NCBI GenBank assembly: GCA_016806645.1
Contig: JACSYO010002062.1
Location: forward strand, 146,001 to 210,000
Origin: Ophiodon elongatus
Lineage: Eukaryota; Chordata; Actinopteri; Perciformes; Hexagrammidae
DNA: 64,000 nt
Reading direction: 5' to 3'
Below are positions 59,768-64,000 of this stretch, in pieces; the first letter of the stretch is position 1, and each line of letters starts with the position of its first letter. Under the pieces are notes generated by a model. That model did no database searches and was not told where the DNA came from. It was given only the letters and a program-made list of their open reading frames with translations. Position numbers and translations under genes: made by a program.

Positions 59768-62176
59768 ATGAAAATGTGGATTGCTCTCGTTGTCGTTGCC
59801 TTCGTGGCGGAAGCCGTGGCTGGCGCCTGTAAGTAGTTTGATTTATTCAACTTTATTATAATAAAAAAAAAAAAACTTGCAACGCAGTTTGGGCTAACGA
59901 GTCGCCTAGCTAAATGTCATTCTGTGCTGTTTTCCATTTCAAGTGCGCTTTCTCGACTTTTTTTTTTTTTTTTTTCTCCAGCTTTAGATAAAAAAATAAT
60001 AAATTGAAGTTTTTTTTTTTTTTTTTAAAAGTCGTGTTTCACCTCCAGTGTAACGTTCACTCGCATTGAGTGTCTTTATTTGTAGTAGAGGTGGTGGTGG
60101 AGGAAACCCAGTAGTACGAGGTGTTTGGATGTCTAAACACAGGTAGTGTGGTTGCCGGGTGGGGGTTGGGAGGATCTTTTCCGCTCTCCGGGGACTTGTC
60201 TTGTTTGGAGGAACCAACGCCCAGGTGTAGACCTGCTAGTCTACCTCCCAACCCTCCCTCTGTTTATGGGGCTGTGTAACCGACAATGCAATAAGTCCTT
60301 CACGAGCCAGGCTTACACCGAGCCAATATAAGTTTTTTTGTTGGTTATGCTATGGGCCTCTGTCCAGTTATGTTGCATATTGTGAAACACAATCGCACTA
60401 CAGAGATGTTAAAAGTTGATCCATTTGAAACGCGGAGTGATATTTAATTTTACATGCACTCTGGGTACTTAAAGTTCTTGTCAGGTCACTTGCATAATTT
60501 AATATTGATGGTGTAAATTGTCTCTGTCCTGAAACTACTTTTTTAATTTCTTTTTTTTTTAAATATTTTTTTTTTAATATATATATATAAAGGTGTATGT
60601 GAGACCATGAAGTGGGCCACCTGTGAAGAGCCATGCGACTGCACCCTTAATGTCGGCGTCAACATGAAACAAAAGCTGGACTGCAAAGCATGTAAGTAAA
60701 CGCCTGTATGTTATCAGGCCTGTGTAGGTTTTTCTGCCCTTTCGCAGTCACCTGCTCACAATTTACTTTTTTTGCCCCCAACCCCTTTCCCCCTTCAGTG
60801 ATCCCCAAGTGCTACTTGATGAAGGCTGAAATGCACCTAATTAAATCGGGCAAGGACTCGCGCTCAATAGGTGGGAAACCGGTGGAGACAGCCTTCGTGG
60901 ACAACGACGGCATCTACGACCCAGAGTGCGAGAACGACGGCAAGTTCAAGGCCAAGCAGTGCAACAACACTGAGGAGTGCTGGTGCGTCAACAGCGCTGG
61001 CGTCCGTCGTACTGACAAGGAAGACAAGAACATCAAGTGCGAGAAGCTGGTGGAGACCAAGTGAGTTGTCGCCCTCATCGGCATGGATGAATCGTCTGTG
61101 TCCAGGCGCTAAATGTTAACCATTTGTCTCGTTTCTGTTTTTTTTCCCTCCAGCATGGTCCGTCTTCAGCTTACACACAAAGCGGTGGCAACTCCGTTGA
61201 ATGCCAAAAATTTGCAGACGTGAGTACATTTAACAGCACCTTTTTTTAAAATGAATTAAAAACAAAACCGCATCATTGACCTGAGTTTCAATGTTCCACA
61301 ATTGTAATTCCTTTTTAAAAATGTCTTGTTTTCCCTAACCAAGTGCTCTTGCCGACGCAATGCAAAAACGTTACATTAACTTTAACAAGGACTTGGTGAA
61401 GAATGTCCAGGTGAGTGTCCAGTTTTTTGAAACGACATGCATTTGTATGTATTTATTAGAACAGCATTACAAAAGTACCTGACTAACAAAGCGTCCTGTC
61501 GTACTGCAGTACGACGCAGAGTCCCGCATGATCGTGGTGGATGTGGAGAAGCCAAAGGGAGACCGCAAGAATGACCTGACCCAGATGGCCTACTATATGG
61601 AGAAAGATGTACTTTTTTTTTTTTTGTTTTTTTTTTCTGTGTGTGTGTCTTCGTCTTCTATGGCTTAAAGAGGCCCCGTAGACTGACCTTTGTTTTTTGC
61701 TCCCCTGCAGGTGAAGGTGCTGCCCCTGTTCAAAGACCCAAGCAAATTCGAGCCCAGTGTGGATGGCCAGAAGCTGGAGATGGAGAACATCCTGGTGTAC
61801 TATGTGGACGAGGACCCCCCAACTTTCACCATGAAGCACCTGTCAGGCGGCATCATCGCCGTCATCGTGGTGGTGGTGCTGGCCGTGGTTGCCGGCCTGC
61901 TGGTCCTGGTGAGTGCATTTTCACCTAAATGGCTGTCTTTTTTTATTCGGCCTAAGCGCAGATTTTAGAGAATCAGTATGTGTCCTAATGTTCTTTTTTG
62001 TTTTTGGTGCAGTTCTTCGCCAGAAAGCGAGAGAATCAGAGATACAACAAAGCCCAGGTGAACCTCCTGTGACTCTATATAATATAAACTATAACTTACT
62101 TTTTACACCATAGATGTTTTTAACAACCTGTTTTTATTTTCTGTTCCTTCAGCAAAGAGAATTGGAGCCCATGTAA
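59768..62176 (+). CDS. epcam: epcam, epithelial cell adhesion molecule (complete, 9 exons)
   Basis: Exons: 59768-59828, 60593-60691, 60799-61060, 61154-61219, 61344-61410, 61510-61608, 61711-61908, 62013-62057 and 62153-62176. All phases agree; 921 nt, 306 residues, close to the human length of 314. The signal peptide is MKMWIALVVVAFVAEAVAGA. A Cys-rich N-terminal domain follows (VCETMKWATCEEPCDC), then a thyroglobulin type-1 domain with CWCV at about residues 114-117, a C-terminal extracellular domain (MIVVDVEKPKGD, ILVYYVDEDPPTFTM), a TM helix at about 264-286 (IIAVIVVVVLAVVAGLLVL) and a short basic tail ending QRELEPM. EpCAM is a homophilic epithelial surface protein that stabilises junctions and can signal after regulated cleavage (family knowledge). 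The exon 6 donor GTACTT is weak. The second Met, two codons on, is a possible alternative start. Confidence 0.97.
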
Positions 62177-62544
62177 AGTCTTCATCACAGCGGGACTCTA
62201 TGAAGAGTCGGCTTGTACATCAACTTTTTGGAAGAACTTTATTTTTTGCAGTGGTAGTGTGCCTTTCTTTTATTTTATTTTTTTTAAACCAATTTACTTG
62301 AGAAACACAGATTGTAACAATCAACTTGCTTTTTTTTTTTTTCATGTTGCCACAGCTGGTACCACCATTTATTTATAAATAGTGTAAAGTCTTAACGCAT
62401 TGTCCATCTATGCCATAAATAACTGCTTTTTAAAGTGTGCCTGGCACATGCCGCATTTTAATGTCAGAACCTGTCGAGTGGCCTAAAATCCGCATTGTAG
62501 CTTGTACAGTTTCCTACCTACTCTGTTTTTGTCTGAATGTTTTT

Positions 62545-62550
62545 AATAAA
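62545..62550 (+). terminator. epcam: epcam poly(A) signal (AATAAA)
   Basis: AATAAA lies about 370 nt after the stop codon, followed by a GT-rich/T-rich stretch (62570-62620) typical of a downstream element. Confidence 0.8.
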
Positions 62551-62639
62551 ATCTTTTTTAAAGACACTGATGTGGTGCAGGGTGTTTTTTCTTTTTTCTT
62601 TCTTTTGTTTGTCTGGTCACAGTGGAAAAGTACAGCGGC

Positions 62640-64000
62640 TCCTGGGGGGGGGGGGGGCTCAGGTGCTTCTCTAGTCCTAATGATCAAATGGTTCCGCTGG
62701 TACTTAAAGTCGATGCGAACACATGGTGTGTCATGATGGTTAATGTACATGGACGAACCCCCCTCCCTCTCCCCATCACACACTTCTGACCTCCCTTTTG
62801 TCTCACACACATAAGCACACAAGATGGCCGCTTGGCTTGTAATGAGCCTTGTTTGCATGGAGCAGGTTTCCTACCCAGATGAGTTTGTTTTGACTGGGTG
62901 TGGCAGCTCTGTTTAGCATTTGTCACTGTCCTGGTTTTGCTTTAGTTTTTTTTTTTTTTTTTTTTTCCAAAAGGAACTTTTAATCTGTTTTCATGGCTCA
63001 CAACACTTATCAGATATCTTCTCCACCTGAATCCAGAGGAAGCTGTTTTCAGCTCAGACTTGCGGAATGTGTGAGTGCGCCTTGCCGTACGACAACACTT
63101 GTTGAGCGTGTTTTAGTTGACAATTTGTTTTGTTTGACGCTGTACCTCCTGAGACTGTTGGGCATTGCGTTCAACCTGTCGGTCAGGTTCCGGCTCATTC
63201 AGGGTTAGGTTTACAGTATGTGCAGGACAAATGCTGGGTTTAAAGGCGGCCTTCATGCTAACAGAGCGAGGACTGCAGCGACGTAGAGATTTGTTGCACA
63301 ACAAACTTGAGTGGTGAACAAAAGTCAGTGAAACTGGGGTTTCCTGTCACGCATGGTTGTGTGTGTGTGTGTGTGCTCCAGCTGAAGGCAGCACCTTGCA
63401 GTCCCTGTTTGACCCTTTGTCACAGCGAGGCCCCGCTGGAGGTCTTTGTTTTTTCCCCAAGCGACGCAAAATGATTGACAAAACGGATGCAAACGTTAAA
63501 TGTCAAACTTTACTCTGAAAGCTTATGTCGGCGATACATGTGATTCGGACTTCCTGTTTCGTTCTTCTCCATTTCTACGGTTTCGATTAGCCAATTATTT
63601 CTGTCCAGGTTCTCTTGCCTCGCCCAGTTTCTTTTCTCCCCCTTCCCCTCCCTACACACTTGTCTCCACAGCAACACAGACAAAAGCACGTCTCAAACTA
63701 GTTCAGACAGGTTGGGTATCGTATGTCCTCCCCCCTCTCTTCTCTGTGAAAGACTGCAGGAATGAGGCGTGTCAGGGACCTGTTGCAGGTATCAACGTGT
63801 CAGTCCCATCCACACCAACGACGAGGCCGGAACGGCTGTTTGTGTCGGGGGGAGAAACTGGGGGAAGTAGAAAAAGGAGTGTCCGACTGTGGTTTCTATA
63901 TGGAAAACCTGCCAAGTGGGCATTTTTTCATTTAATACCAGTTTACACTGTGAAACTAGCAGCCTTGTTCCTGTAGTTTAGTTTATTCGAGCAGTGGACT
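62640..64000. other. Region downstream of epcam, no gene seen
   Basis: It holds a G run (about 62646-62658), a T run (about 62947-62966) and a short TG run (about 63358-63375). The open frame 63500-63976 has no domain, no splice context and low-complexity composition. In human the next gene is MSH2, but no MSH2 exon is visible here. Confidence 0.6.

Noticed and set aside
63500..63976. A 158-codon + strand open frame downstream of epcam
   Set aside because: No family resemblance, no splice partners, Ser/Pro low complexity; not MSH2.

Overview
The window is vertebrate nuclear DNA, most likely from a percomorph (perch-like) teleost. It has GT-AG introns, long (TG)n microsatellites and several inverted-repeat element families that I associate with spiny-rayed fishes. 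It also has a gene order matching human 2p21: TTC7A (+), STPG4 (-), CALM2 (-), EPCAM (+). Species assignment is inference; nothing in the sequence names it.

Layout. 1-2575: end of ttc7a (last coding exon 2261-2479, + strand). 2576-11124: gene-free, with mobile-element copies, a polypyrimidine tract and a 134-bp TG run. 11125-18007: stpg4 on the - strand, pieced together from five exons, with the N-terminal exon and perhaps one internal exon not found. 19498-23837: calm2 on the - strand, six exons, a complete calmodulin. 24200-30500: gene-free, repeat-rich. 30505-54813: a 25-exon gene on the - strand. 55000-59420: gene-free. 59458-62550: epcam on the + strand, complete in nine exons, with a TATA box and a poly(A) signal. 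62551-64000: no gene seen.

The main content is the 25-exon gene between calm2 and epcam. I chained its exons by splice-site phase. Every junction keeps frame and the total is 7758 coding nt (2585 residues). It encodes a type I membrane protein: signal peptide, 34 tandem EGF modules (mostly calcium-binding type), NIDO, AMOP, vWD, a linker with a cadherin-like segment, more EGF modules, a possible SEA-like segment, one EGF, one transmembrane helix and a short tyrosine-rich tail. NIDO-AMOP-vWD is the core of MUC4 and of insect Mesh, but here a fibrillin-like EGF array takes the place of a mucin stalk. I know of no mammalian gene at this position, so it may be a fish-retained or poorly described gene. 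Two exons carry 17 and 16 EGF modules each with no intron between modules.

The genes are independent loci, not an operon. The two neighbouring membrane proteins (the EGF/NIDO/AMOP/vWD protein and EpCAM) are transcribed away from each other from start sites about 4.7 kb apart, and both could act at epithelial surfaces; that link is inference. Non-coding space is dominated by inverted-repeat elements, nested insertions, two possible LTRs and microsatellites. I saw no tRNA or rRNA gene and no CRISPR array.
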